A stretch of 26,446 nucleotides of DNA from JAHEEL01 sp964581295 (GTDB lineage: Bacteria; Actinomycetota; Acidimicrobiia; Spongiisociales; UBA5794). The notes below the pieces were generated by a model. The model did no database searches. It saw nothing but the letters and a program-made list of their open reading frames with translations, and was not told where the DNA came from. Positions 6,773 through 14,862 of this stretch are shown here, piece after piece (the stretch's first letter is position 1; every line of letters starts with the position of its first letter). The DNA lies in contig CAZONX010000020.1 in assembly GCA_964581295.1 (NCBI GenBank), positions 1-26,446 on the forward strand, given 5' to 3'. The translations under genes were made by a program, and so were the position numbers.

Positions 6773-8068
6773 TTAGGCGGCGCGGCTGACCGTCACCTCG
6801 ATGACCGGTTCGTTCCAGCCATGGATGTCGAGGTGCAGGTCGCCGCTGCCAGTGATGCCAGCGTGCGCACGAACAACGCCTTCTTCGGCCAGGGCCGGGT
6901 TCGACATCTCTGACTGGCCGACGCCGTCGCAGGGACGGACCAGGTCGGCGTACAGCTCGGTGTTGACTTCGGTGCCCGCGTCGTAGGCGCCGCCAGCGGC
7001 GGTGACCGAGTCGCCGATACGTCGAGGCAAGCGCAGACTGTTCACACCGCCGAAGCCGTCGTTGGTGGAGATCAACATGCCCGCCACGGAAGGCCTGGCA
7101 TAGCGGTCGGCAGCGACGATGGACGTCGAGGCGCTACCGCCCGGCGCGATCGGTCCTGCGCGAACGACCGCAACGGTTCCCACCCGCCGAGTTCCTTCCA
7201 GTTCTGCGACGAGGGTTGGCACGCCGCCGTTCTCGGCGAGATCCTGGAGCCTGGGACTGGCCGACCGACCGGCTCGGAAGATGGCCCCGATGCTGCGGTG
7301 TGTCGCTACAACGAACGGCGTCGTGAACTGGCCGGAGGTCAGGTTCTCGACCGTGACTTCGAAGACGCGAACTCGCTCGATGGTCACCCTGATGGCGGGA
7401 TCTCGCCACCCGTTGGCGGCGACGGTCAGATCGGCAACACCCTGGATGCCGGCGTGGCGTCGGACGATGCCGTTTTCGGCAAGCGCAGGGTTTGTCATGC
7501 CGGTCGTGCCCATGTCGTCGCATGGGGGGACCAGGTCGGCGTAGCGCTCGGTGTTCATCTCGGTGCCTGCGTCGAAGGAAACTCCGGCGACGGTTCTCTC
7601 CTTGCCAAAGGCTCTCGGGAGTCTGACGTCCGCCGCAGAAGCGAAGCCGTCGTTGGTGCAAATGAGCATTGCTGCGACCGAAAGGCGCCGTGCGCCGCCG
7701 GGTGCCGTGACCAACACTGCAGCGGACTCGCCCGGGCCGATGGGCTCAGATCCTGCGACTGCGACGTCGTTCACGCCTTTCGTGTGCTCCAGCTCGTCAA
7801 CGAGCACCGGAACACGCCCGTTCTCGGCCAGCTGCTGGATGCCATGTGATGCCGCACGTCCGATCCTGAAGATGTGCGTCCTGCGGTCGTGTGTGGCTAC
7901 TACTGCCGGTGTGATCTTCTGGTTGCTGGTCAGATTCTCGACCGTGACCCGGTAAGTCCGGTGGTCTTGCTGGTGCGCCTCAGCTCTCGGTGTGAGCACC
8001 GCGAACATCGTCGCGAGCAGGCTGGCCGCGATGACCAGCACAAAGGTTCTTCGTATTGCGATCGGCAT
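6773..8068 (-). CDS. Secreted protein with two tandem spondin_N-like domains
   Basis: 431 residues from the ATG at 8068, preceded by a strong GAGGAGGGAC Shine-Dalgarno (8071-8080). A signal peptide covers residues ~1-31 (MPIAIRRTFVLVIAASLLAT, cleavage near AEA-HQ). Two homologous halves follow, residues ~39-234 and ~236-430. Each opens with VTVENLTSxQxxTPxVVATH, then IFRxGRxAS, QLAENGxVPxLVxELE, a Gly/Ala-rich strand, AxMLIxTNDGF, YDAGTExNTExYADLV, PCD and MxNPALAExGxVRxHAGI. This is the order of motifs in bacterial spondin_N-domain proteins; the eukaryotic relatives are extracellular matrix-binding F-spondin domains. It is probably an exported adhesive or matrix-binding protein. The repeated halves suggest internal duplication. 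A terminator-like hairpin follows the stop, and the gene appears to be transcribed alone. The domain call is by motif memory; the duplication is seen directly. Confidence 0.8.
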   Translation of the reverse strand: MPIAIRRTFVLVIAASLLATMFAVLTPRAEAHQQDHRTYRVTVENLTSNQKITPAVVATHDRRTHIFRIGRAASHGIQQLAENGRVPVLVDELEHTKGVNDVAVAGSEPIGPGESAAVLVTAPGGARRLSVAAMLICTNDGFASAADVRLPRAFGKERTVAGVSFDAGTEMNTERYADLVPPCDDMGTTGMTNPALAENGIVRRHAGIQGVADLTVAANGWRDPAIRVTIERVRVFEVTVENLTSGQFTTPFVVATHRSIGAIFRAGRSASPRLQDLAENGGVPTLVAELEGTRRVGTVAVVRAGPIAPGGSASTSIVAADRYARPSVAGMLISTNDGFGGVNSLRLPRRIGDSVTAAGGAYDAGTEVNTELYADLVRPCDGVGQSEMSNPALAEEGVVRAHAGITGSGDLHLDIHGWNEPVIEVTVSRAA

Positions 8069-8233
8069 GTGTCCCTCCTCGGGGATCGACTACCGATCAC
8101 TGTGCGACACGAACCTTGCAGCCTCGGGAACGGGTGGGGAACGTTCGCGGAACACGCAGAATCACGTGACGGCCCGGAGCCATTCGCCGCGCAACGTCTG
8201 GCCGCGCAGCCACCAGGCCGGGAGCAAAAGCAA

Positions 8234-8264
8234 GTGGGCCTCCCCGCTGATCGGGGAGGCCCAC
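8234..8264 (-). terminator. Rho-independent terminator of the propeller gene
   Basis: GTGGGCCTCCCCG (8234-8246) pairs perfectly with CGGGGAGGCCCAC (8252-8264) around a 5-base loop, a 13-bp GC-rich stem. On the minus strand it is followed by CTTGCTTTTGC, a short T-rich tract. It lies 25 bases after the TAG of the propeller gene ending at 8289, and it separates that gene from the spondin-like gene downstream. Confidence 0.85.
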
Positions 8265-8288
8265 GCTCAATCGACGGTGGTGGTTGGG

Positions 8289-10718
8289 CTACCGCTGACC
8301 GGCCACCGGGAGCCAGGCTTCACCGTTCGGCGCCGGCACGAACTGATAGTCCGCGTTCCCCTGGGTATTCGTGAATCGGAAATACATCGTGATGTCCGAC
8401 GGCCGGTAGAGCGCCGGGCTGTACATGCCGTCGTCGTTCCAGTCCCCTGCGACCATCCGATCACCCGGATTGCCGTAGATGAACTGGGCGTCCGCGTTGC
8501 CCTGCGTGTGGGAGTTGCGGTAGTAGACGAGTCCCGTCGACTCGCGGTGCAGGCCCACGGTCTCAACACCGTCGCTGTCGAAGTCGCCAACGAACGGCTT
8601 GTCGCCCGGGTCTCCGAACACATACGAGACCTCCGCAGCACCAAGACCGCCGCCGGCGGTACCCAGCTTGTTGATGATGTAGAACGTCTGGTTCGACGCC
8701 CGATACACGCTGACCGTGTCACAGCCGTCGCCGTTGAAGTCGCCGGCGATCGGCATATCGCCCGGGTCGCCGAAGAAGAACTCGATATCCGCAATGCCTT
8801 GCGTGTTCGAGTTTCTCAGATAGGCGTAGCCGTCTGACGGGCGATAGAGACCCGGGGTCTCCACCCCGCTGCAGTTCCAGTCGCCCATGAACGGGATGTC
8901 GCCGGGGTCGCCGTAATAGAACGACGTGGTCAATGCCCCGGCCGAGTCATACAAATGCCACTTCCCCGTTGCGGGATCCACCAGACCGGTGGAGCCTGCA
9001 ACAGCTTCGGCGCTGATCTTGTAGACCACGTTGTCGAGGTCGGCGTTGACAAAGATGTCTCCATTCGAGACCGCGACATTGTTGAACCAGCCGAACGGGG
9101 CCACCGGCGGTAGCGGGGTGAAGAAGCCGAAGCCGGAGGCGATCGTGGTCTTCTTGCCCGAGACGAGGTTCACCTCGACGAGCGTGCCCGCTCCGCCGTC
9201 AACCACGAGCAATCCGTTCCCACCGGCAGCAATAGCGATGCCCTCGGGCAACGTGAAACCGCTGGCGATCGTCTCCGGAGTGCCGAGAAGCACCCCGTCC
9301 TTGACGACCTGCAACACCACGCCCAATGCGCCATCGGCCACGTAGAGGTCGTCGTCGGTCGCCGCCAATCCGGTCGGCAGCGCCGTCGTCGCGAGTACCT
9401 CGCGGGTGGCGAGATCTGCTCCGGTAGCGCGCACGACGGTGCCGGTCCCGATGTCGCTGACGATGAGTTCTCCCTGGAACGAAATGGCGTCAGCAGGAGC
9501 GGTGAAGTTCGTCACCGTTCCCGGTGTCCCGGTCGTCGGATCCCAGACCATGACGAGACCTGTGATGGACGACGGCAGGACCAGCTTGTCATCCCATACT
9601 GCGATCCCGGTCGGGGCAGCAAGGGGGCCGATGCCGAACACGGCTCGCGCGGTGCTGACCGCGGCTCCGGTTTCGAGGTTCCAGCCGTTCACCGACGCGA
9701 AACCCGACGTGTAGAGCGTCCCGTCGAGGACCGCGACGCCCATGGGAAGGGACATCTCGCCCGGACTCACCGTGCGCAGCGATCCGTCGTCGAGGATCTC
9801 GACAATGGTTCCGTCGGTGTAGCTCGACACGAAGATGCGGTCGTCCTTGTCGAGAGCGATGTTGTCAATCCAACCGAACGGGAACGTGGCAAGCACTTCA
9901 CGGTTGTTGGCTTTGTCGGGGTTGTCGAGATCGATGCGCACGACCTGACCCGTCGGATCGGCGAACGAGCCGTCGTTGCCCGCATAGAGGCTTCCGTCGG
10001 AGCCGAACTTGACCGCGATCGGAGCGCCCCAGCCCGTGGTGACGTCCGTTGTGGCACCGGTGGCAATGTCGACCCGCACGACGCGGTCTTCGAACGGTCG
10101 AGGGGAGTAGAGCGCTTCAGCGGACGAGGCAATCCCATAGGTCGTGGGTTCGTTCGCGTAGTCCATGGCATTCGACGCGCAGTCGGCGACGTTGCCTCCG
10201 ATGGTTCGCACGGCGAGCGTTGCCAGCGTGACCTCGAAGATGCCGTTGGTCGGGCCGTTGTAGCACTGGGCAAAGAACAGCCGCTTGCCATCGTCCGACA
10301 GCGTGAGCGGGTTGGCACTCGGGTAGGTTCCCGGAGCGAACAGCGGCTCGGAGGGCCCGCCGGGCGGCCGACGAAAGACGGTGCCCAGGGCGATGTCGGT
10401 CCAGTAGAGGGTGCCGTCTTCGCCGATCGTCACGTCGTCCGGAAACACCACCCCATCGGCCTCGCCGAGACTGTCAACGATGTCGCCGGTCTCGGGATCG
10501 AGGATCGAGATACCCCGGCCCAGGGCGGCTGCGGCGTACAGGTGATTGTCGGCATCGAAGAACAAGCCGTTCGTGCCGGCGACGATCGCCGCACCTTGCA
10601 CAAGCACTTTGGGATCTTCATAGGAGGTCGATGGCGCAGCCGACGCAGGGCCGGCGAACGCGGCGACCATCAACATGGTGATGATCAACGAAACGGATGA
10701 TCGGGCAGAACGGAGCAT
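8289..10718 (-). CDS. Secreted NHL/SMP-30-type beta-propeller protein with shared C-terminal repeat module
   Basis: 809 residues from the ATG at 10718, with a G-rich Shine-Dalgarno (GAGAGGGGGGGG) upstream. The signal peptide is about residues 1-27 (MLRSARSSVSLIITMLMVAA, cleavage near ASA-AP). Residues ~30-570 are propeller blades of NHL/SMP-30 type. Recurring phrases include GLFFDADNHLYAAAALGRG, PDDVTIGEDGTLYWTDIALG, IAVKFGSDGSLYAGNDGSF, IDNIALDKDDRIFVSSYTDG and PEGIAIAAGGNGLLVVDGG. There seem to be more blades than one six- or seven-bladed propeller needs. Residues ~580-809 are four GDxxxDG repeats nearly superimposable on the end of the 1437-4451 protein. It probably acts outside the cell as a binding or scaffold protein; no catalytic residues are evident. 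The gene is monocistronic, bounded by a divergent kinase gene and a strong terminator. Confidence 0.8.
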   Translation of the reverse strand: MLRSARSSVSLIITMLMVAAFAGPASAAPSTSYEDPKVLVQGAAIVAGTNGLFFDADNHLYAAAALGRGISILDPETGDIVDSLGEADGVVFPDDVTIGEDGTLYWTDIALGTVFRRPPGGPSEPLFAPGTYPSANPLTLSDDGKRLFFAQCYNGPTNGIFEVTLATLAVRTIGGNVADCASNAMDYANEPTTYGIASSAEALYSPRPFEDRVVRVDIATGATTDVTTGWGAPIAVKFGSDGSLYAGNDGSFADPTGQVVRIDLDNPDKANNREVLATFPFGWIDNIALDKDDRIFVSSYTDGTIVEILDDGSLRTVSPGEMSLPMGVAVLDGTLYTSGFASVNGWNLETGAAVSTARAVFGIGPLAAPTGIAVWDDKLVLPSSITGLVMVWDPTTGTPGTVTNFTAPADAISFQGELIVSDIGTGTVVRATGADLATREVLATTALPTGLAATDDDLYVADGALGVVLQVVKDGVLLGTPETIASGFTLPEGIAIAAGGNGLLVVDGGAGTLVEVNLVSGKKTTIASGFGFFTPLPPVAPFGWFNNVAVSNGDIFVNADLDNVVYKISAEAVAGSTGLVDPATGKWHLYDSAGALTTSFYYGDPGDIPFMGDWNCSGVETPGLYRPSDGYAYLRNSNTQGIADIEFFFGDPGDMPIAGDFNGDGCDTVSVYRASNQTFYIINKLGTAGGGLGAAEVSYVFGDPGDKPFVGDFDSDGVETVGLHRESTGLVYYRNSHTQGNADAQFIYGNPGDRMVAGDWNDDGMYSPALYRPSDITMYFRFTNTQGNADYQFVPAPNGEAWLPVAGQR
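8334..8995 (-). repeat. Copy B of the shared C-terminal four-repeat module
   Basis: This is the counterpart of the module at 3760-4410. It codes FYYGDPGDIPFMGDWNCSG, YLRNSNTQGIADIEFFFGD, IAGDFNGDGCDTVSVYR, FGDPGDKPFVGDFDSDG and VGLHRESTGLVYYRNSHTQG. Several stretches are identical or nearly identical to copy A over 8-15 residues, such as YLRNSNTQGIAD, GDFNGDGCDTVS and VGLHRESTGLVY. The similarity is visible at DNA level as well, which points to a recent duplication, conversion or strong constraint. Confidence 0.85.
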
Positions 10719-10736
10719 GGTGGCCCCCCCCTCTCG

Positions 10737-10860
10737 TCGCGGCCCGCGGCCGGACGTTCACCGCATGAAGGATGCGGGACCTGGACCGGTGGACATACGA
10801 CCCAAGCCGACCCTACGCCGCAGGAACCGGCGGTGCACGAAATTCGCGGCCCGCGGCCGG
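10737..10860. repeat. Two 17-bp direct repeats in the divergent promoter region
   Basis: TCGCGGCCCGCGGCCGG occurs identically at 10737-10753 and 10844-10860, 107 bases apart, in the 256-base gap between the minus-strand propeller gene and the plus-strand kinase gene. The first copy begins 19 bases upstream of the propeller start codon. Each copy has partial internal symmetry around CCGCGG. They could be binding sites for a shared regulator, or chance in GC-rich DNA. Confidence 0.5.
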
Positions 10861-10974
10861 GGGGCCACTTCGGGTGGCCCGCGCGGCCGATGGCGTGGCG
10901 GTGTTCGATTGCCTCTGTCGATGCGCAATCTCTGTCCCGCTTGGCGTGCGTGTTGGTCGGAATAGGATGTACCC

Positions 10975-11622
10975 ATGCAAGGAGACATCCTTCTCATCGA
11001 AGAAGAACACCGGGGCGCGGCAGCCGCGATCGTTGATCGGCTCTCTGGAGAGATTGCGTCGACCGACCGGCGGTACACGATGACGGTCGCGGGAGAGTCG
11101 GGGAGCGGGAAATCTGAGACCGGCCAGGCCCTGGCCGACGATCTCACCGCGCGGGGAGCAATCGCCGTGGTCCTCCAGCAGGACGACTACTACGTTCTGC
11201 CGCCCGCATCGAACGACGCCGCACGGCGCGCCAACTTCTGCTGGGTCGGCACTACCGAGGTACGGCTCGACCTGCTCGATGAGCACCTGGCTGCCGCTCG
11301 AGCCGGTGCAAGTTCGATCGTCAAACCGCTGGTCGTCTACGCCGACAATCGGATCACGGAAGAGACGCTCTCGCTCGAAGGCGCCGATGTCGTGATCGCC
11401 GAGGGCGTGTACACGTCGCTGTGTGAGCATGTTGATCGGCGCGTGTTCATCGCTCGCAACCGGTTGGAGACGATGGAGCATCGACGGCGTCGGGCCCGGG
11501 AGGAATTCGATCCGTTCATTGAAGACGTCCTCACAAAGGAGCATGAGATCATCTCCGAGCACCGCGCACGCGCCGACGTCGTGATCACCCGCGACTACGA
11601 CGTCGAATTCGTGACCGTGTGA
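10975..11622 (+). CDS. Uridine kinase/phosphoribulokinase-family P-loop kinase
   Basis: 215 residues from the ATG at 10975, with a TAGGA upstream. The Walker A motif is G40-ESGSGK46-S47 (VAGESGSGKSETG). QQDDYYVLPP (~residues 67-76) matches the DxxY segment of uridine kinases. NFCWVGTTEVRLDLLDEHL stands where uridine kinases have NFDxPDAFD...L. VVIAEGVYTSL is the Walker-B-like strand (uridine kinase IVEGI), and RNRLETMEHRRRRAREEFDP resembles the arginine-rich lid. The ATP-binding part is therefore complete, but the substrate-binding loops differ from true uridine kinase. The stop overlaps the next gene by one base (TGATG), so the GH13-like protein is translationally coupled. The substrate is probably a sugar, nucleoside or glycoside related to the partner enzyme; this is inferred from context only. 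Confidence 0.8.
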   Translation: MQGDILLIEEEHRGAAAAIVDRLSGEIASTDRRYTMTVAGESGSGKSETGQALADDLTARGAIAVVLQQDDYYVLPPASNDAARRANFCWVGTTEVRLDLLDEHLAAARAGASSIVKPLVVYADNRITEETLSLEGADVVIAEGVYTSLCEHVDRRVFIARNRLETMEHRRRRAREEFDPFIEDVLTKEHEIISEHRARADVVITRDYDVEFVTV

Positions 11623-13688
11623 TGGGCCACGGTCTTCCAGGCGAGACCGAGTACACGTCGGGTAGATGCTCGTTCCTGGCCGGCCTCGCACCGCAGGCCG
11701 CCGTGGCTCTGCCGCTTGCCTCGGTGTTGGGCCTGCTGCGGCGCCGGTTTGGAGACGCGGTTGACATCGCGCTCTCACCGGAAGCGGTCGACCTCGATCG
11801 GCCGCTCTCTGACCTGCCGGAGGAGGTGCGGTCTCCGAGGGCGAGCGAAACGGACTCATCGTGGGTCAAGACCACGAACATGGTGGGTATCAACGTGCGG
11901 ACCGTTGGTGACTACGCCGGCGTCGTCAAATACGCCCTCACGCTCCCGGAAGCCTCCGACTCGATCCACCTGCTGCCCATCTGGGAGCCTGGCGTGGTCG
12001 AGAGCCTGTATGGCATTGCCGGCTGGAACCTCAACACCGAGTTCTACTCCCGCGAGCTCGCAGCCGTTGCTCCGCATCTCGACACGGTCGGGCGTCAACT
12101 GCGAGCCATTTCGAACCTGCTGCACGCAATGGGTAAGACCATCGGGATGGACGTGATCCCACACACCGACCGCTTCTCCGAAGTGGCGATGGGCAATCCC
12201 AATCTCTTCGAGTGGATGCGGGTCCGCGACCGCGAGATCGTCGACCAGTCCGAATCGCTGAGCGAGGATGCCGCCGCATCGATCTTCTCGTGGCTCTCAG
12301 GCGTCGGGGCTGCCACAGCGATCGACGAGATACCGTCTGGACCCGCAGCGATTTTCGCCGGAGACGAGGGGGCCCGGCTCGCTGTGCTCTTCGGCGATCC
12401 CAGAGATATCCATGGGCGCAACAAGCGCCGGGTCGATCTCATCATGCACCTCAAGAGACAGGGTCTCGAACCGGTGCCGGCGACGATGGGAGTTCCCTTC
12501 CGGGGGATCATGGTCGATCCCGCATCCACCCACGTCGCGACTGACGACCACGGGATGGAGTGGCCCGACTTCGTCATCACTCGTCCCGAGTACATGTCCC
12601 GGGTCTTCTCTCCGCTGGCGCGTTTCAAGCTTTACGGCCGGGTCGACGACAATGCCAACTGGGAGATCGACTTCTCCAAGCCCCTCCACCATGTGTGGGA
12701 CTATGTCTGCAACCACTACGCGCAAGTCCGGCACATCGGCAACTTCGACTTCATGCGCGGCGACATGTCCCACGTGCAGATGCGCCCGAGCGGAGTGCCC
12801 GACATCGTTGACGAGCACTACGACATCCTCGGCGCAGTCAAGACCCACATCCAGCGAACCGCCGGTGCTCCGTGGTTCGGATACTTCGCCGAGACGTTCC
12901 TGCCGCCGCGAGACACGTTCCAGTTCGGCGAGGAGCTGGACCATCTAGAGGCCTCCCTGGCAGACGCCACTCTCGGCGACCTGCAATCTGCGGTGGTTGG
13001 GAGCGCGTCCTATCTGCGTCGCTTCCGCCGCTACCTCGACGACCTGGCCACCCGCAGGACGGCGCCGGCGTTCGGGGTGATGACGGCCGACAAGGACGAC
13101 CCGCGTTTCGATGAGTTCTATCGGAAGGGGAACGAGGCACGCCTGTTCACCGCGCTGTTTCTCCCCGACATGGCGTCTTACACCGGCCTGGGATTCGAGG
13201 TGCGCGATGTGCACTGGGAACCCGTCGAGAACGAGCGGTACACGAAGCTGTTCGTGTTCCGAGAGCACGGCGAATCGAACGTCTATCCGTCGAAGGCGCG
13301 CTTCGGCAACACGTTCATCTGGGGCGAGAACGGGGAGCTGTTCGAGCGTCTGACGGCGCTGCGGGTGTTCGCCGAAGGAATCCTCGGATCGATCGAGGGG
13401 GCCACGACCCGGTGGTTGATTCCACCGGACGCTACGACTCATCGCGGCATCGCGGCGTGGACCCAGGAAGGGACAGCCCGGTTCGTCTTCGTCGTGAACT
13501 ACGACATCGAGCAGGATTCCGGCTACTTCGGCATCCCCGCGTTGGACGATGGAATCACGTTGGCTTCAGCGTTCTCGACGACCGGAACCGTCGCCGAGAT
13601 CGATGGCCGCCTTACCAGCAATCGATTCTTCCACCGTCTCGAGAGCCTGGCGCCGGGCGAGGGACGGGTCTACGAGATCTGCCGCTGA
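11622..13688 (+). CDS. Divergent GH13-like (alpha-amylase superfamily) TIM-barrel enzyme
   Basis: 688 residues from the ATG at 11622, which overlaps the kinase stop; an in-frame GTG at 11619 is less likely. The four GH13 regions can be traced. The early strand IHLLPIWEP...LYGIAGWN is followed by region I, GMDVIPHTDR (D177-H181). Region II is FDFMRGDMSH, with R379-x-D381, the nucleophile spacing. Region III is FGYFAETF with E424 as general acid. Region IV is MTADKDDPRF (~D490-D493) for the third Asp. The C-terminal ~100 residues (TRFVFVVNYDIE, LASAF, FFHRLESLAPGEGRVYEI) fit the beta-sandwich that follows amylase barrels. No signal peptide is seen, so it is probably cytoplasmic. The sequence lacks the hallmarks of common subfamilies I know (sucrose phosphorylase, trehalose synthase, GlgE). 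Coupling to a kinase suggests intracellular glycoside turnover linked to phosphorylation. Confidence 0.7.
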   Translation: MGHGLPGETEYTSGRCSFLAGLAPQAAVALPLASVLGLLRRRFGDAVDIALSPEAVDLDRPLSDLPEEVRSPRASETDSSWVKTTNMVGINVRTVGDYAGVVKYALTLPEASDSIHLLPIWEPGVVESLYGIAGWNLNTEFYSRELAAVAPHLDTVGRQLRAISNLLHAMGKTIGMDVIPHTDRFSEVAMGNPNLFEWMRVRDREIVDQSESLSEDAAASIFSWLSGVGAATAIDEIPSGPAAIFAGDEGARLAVLFGDPRDIHGRNKRRVDLIMHLKRQGLEPVPATMGVPFRGIMVDPASTHVATDDHGMEWPDFVITRPEYMSRVFSPLARFKLYGRVDDNANWEIDFSKPLHHVWDYVCNHYAQVRHIGNFDFMRGDMSHVQMRPSGVPDIVDEHYDILGAVKTHIQRTAGAPWFGYFAETFLPPRDTFQFGEELDHLEASLADATLGDLQSAVVGSASYLRRFRRYLDDLATRRTAPAFGVMTADKDDPRFDEFYRKGNEARLFTALFLPDMASYTGLGFEVRDVHWEPVENERYTKLFVFREHGESNVYPSKARFGNTFIWGENGELFERLTALRVFAEGILGSIEGATTRWLIPPDATTHRGIAAWTQEGTARFVFVVNYDIEQDSGYFGIPALDDGITLASAFSTTGTVAEIDGRLTSNRFFHRLESLAPGEGRVYEICR

Positions 13689-13753
13689 CGAGGGGCCCGG
13701 AGACCCGCCGCGCAGCGTCCTTCGCCTCCCGCGATCAGATCGCGTCTCGTGAG

Positions 13754-14725
13754 TCAGAGCCAGCCGCTGCGCCGGAACAGACGGTGAAGAATGGCGGCGA
13801 TGACAACCATCACAGCGAGAACGGCTCCGAATCCCCACGGTTCCGTGGCGCCGGGGATTCGCGCGAAGTTCATGCCGAAGATGCCCGCAATGAGGGTCGG
13901 AACCGCTGCGACGGCCACCCACGCCGAGATGCGGCGCATGTCCTCATTCTGACGGACGCCCACCTGTGCGAGGTTCGCGTCGAGGATGCTCGTCAGGAGC
14001 TCGCGGAACGACGCCACCTCCTGGGCGATGCGGATCAGATGGTCGTGAACATCTCGTAAGTACTCCGACAGGTGCTCGTCGATGTACGCGCGATGTGCTT
14101 TCGCGAGCCGGTCGATCGGTTCGACGAGCGAGGCGACCGCCTGCTGAAACTCGAGGACCTCGCGTTTGAGGAAGTAGATGCGCTCGGCGGAGTTCATGCG
14201 GTCCGACGAGAACACGTCCTTCTCGACCTCGGAAATGTCCTTGTCGAGGCCGTCGGCAACCGGGATGTATCCATCGACGACGGCATCGAGAACGCCGTAG
14301 AGAACGGCCGACGGGCCGAGGCTGAGGATGGCCGGGTCGGATTCAAGGCGACGCCGTACGGCAGCTAGCGGGGCGGCCGCGCCGTGACGGACCACCACGA
14401 TGAAGGTGGTACCGAGGAGCACGAGGATCTCGCCGAATTCGACGGCCTCCTCGTCGTCGAGATAGAGCGCGGTCTTGAGCACGATCAAGATCGAGTCGTC
14501 GTAGAGGTCGAGCTTCGGGCGTTGGTGCGCTACGAGTGCGTCTTCGACGGCCATCTCATGGAAGTCGAACTCGGCCGTGGCATCCGCGAACTCTTCTTCG
14601 GTCGGCTCGTAGAGGCCGAGCCAGACGAAGCCATCGACTTCCGCTGCGGCCGCTCGCGAGCCAAGGATTGGTAGCGACCCGCCCCGGCGGGATCCGTCCT
14701 TGTACACGGCACAATCAACGATCAC
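13754..14725 (-). CDS. corA: CorA-family Mg2+/Co2+ transporter
   Basis: 323 residues from a GTG at 14725; the nearby upstream ATG is out of frame and soon stops. The N-terminal ~240 residues are the cytoplasmic funnel, acidic and helical (FDFHEMAVEDALVAHQRPKL, LDLYDDSILIVLKT, YIDEHLSEYLRDVHDHL). Near the C-terminus two membrane helices flank the signature GMN at residues 284-286 (LIAGIFGMNFARIPG). The tail is short and basic (HRLFRRSGWL), as usual for CorA. The protein forms a homopentameric channel for divalent cations in the inner membrane. It lies downstream of ldhA on the same strand with a 137-base gap, so a separate promoter is likely. It is convergent with the GH13-like gene, 65 bases away. 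Confidence 0.92.
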   Translation of the reverse strand: MIVDCAVYKDGSRRGGSLPILGSRAAAAEVDGFVWLGLYEPTEEEFADATAEFDFHEMAVEDALVAHQRPKLDLYDDSILIVLKTALYLDDEEAVEFGEILVLLGTTFIVVVRHGAAAPLAAVRRRLESDPAILSLGPSAVLYGVLDAVVDGYIPVADGLDKDISEVEKDVFSSDRMNSAERIYFLKREVLEFQQAVASLVEPIDRLAKAHRAYIDEHLSEYLRDVHDHLIRIAQEVASFRELLTSILDANLAQVGVRQNEDMRRISAWVAVAAVPTLIAGIFGMNFARIPGATEPWGFGAVLAVMVVIAAILHRLFRRSGWL

Positions 14726-14862
14726 CCGATCATTCTGCTACATCGTCGACGCCTAACGCCGTCCAAGAGGGCGTCTCGGCCCAGCGATTGGCGCTATCTC
14801 CAGTAACCGGGGAATCAATCGGTATGCGCAGACCCTCGTCGATCCCGCGAGCGTCCTGCCGC

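Noticed and set aside
12297..12944. 215-codon minus-strand frame rich in His/Val (DVGHSARAHLHVGHVAAHE) that looks like a metal binder
   Set aside because: It is antisense to the GH13-like catalytic region, whose conserved motifs explain the composition.
13725..13745. CGCGATCAGATCGCG palindrome between the convergent GH13-like and corA genes, considered as a bidirectional terminator
   Set aside because: The arms are separated by a single base, so a stable hairpin would lose its top pairs, and no T-tract is present on either side.
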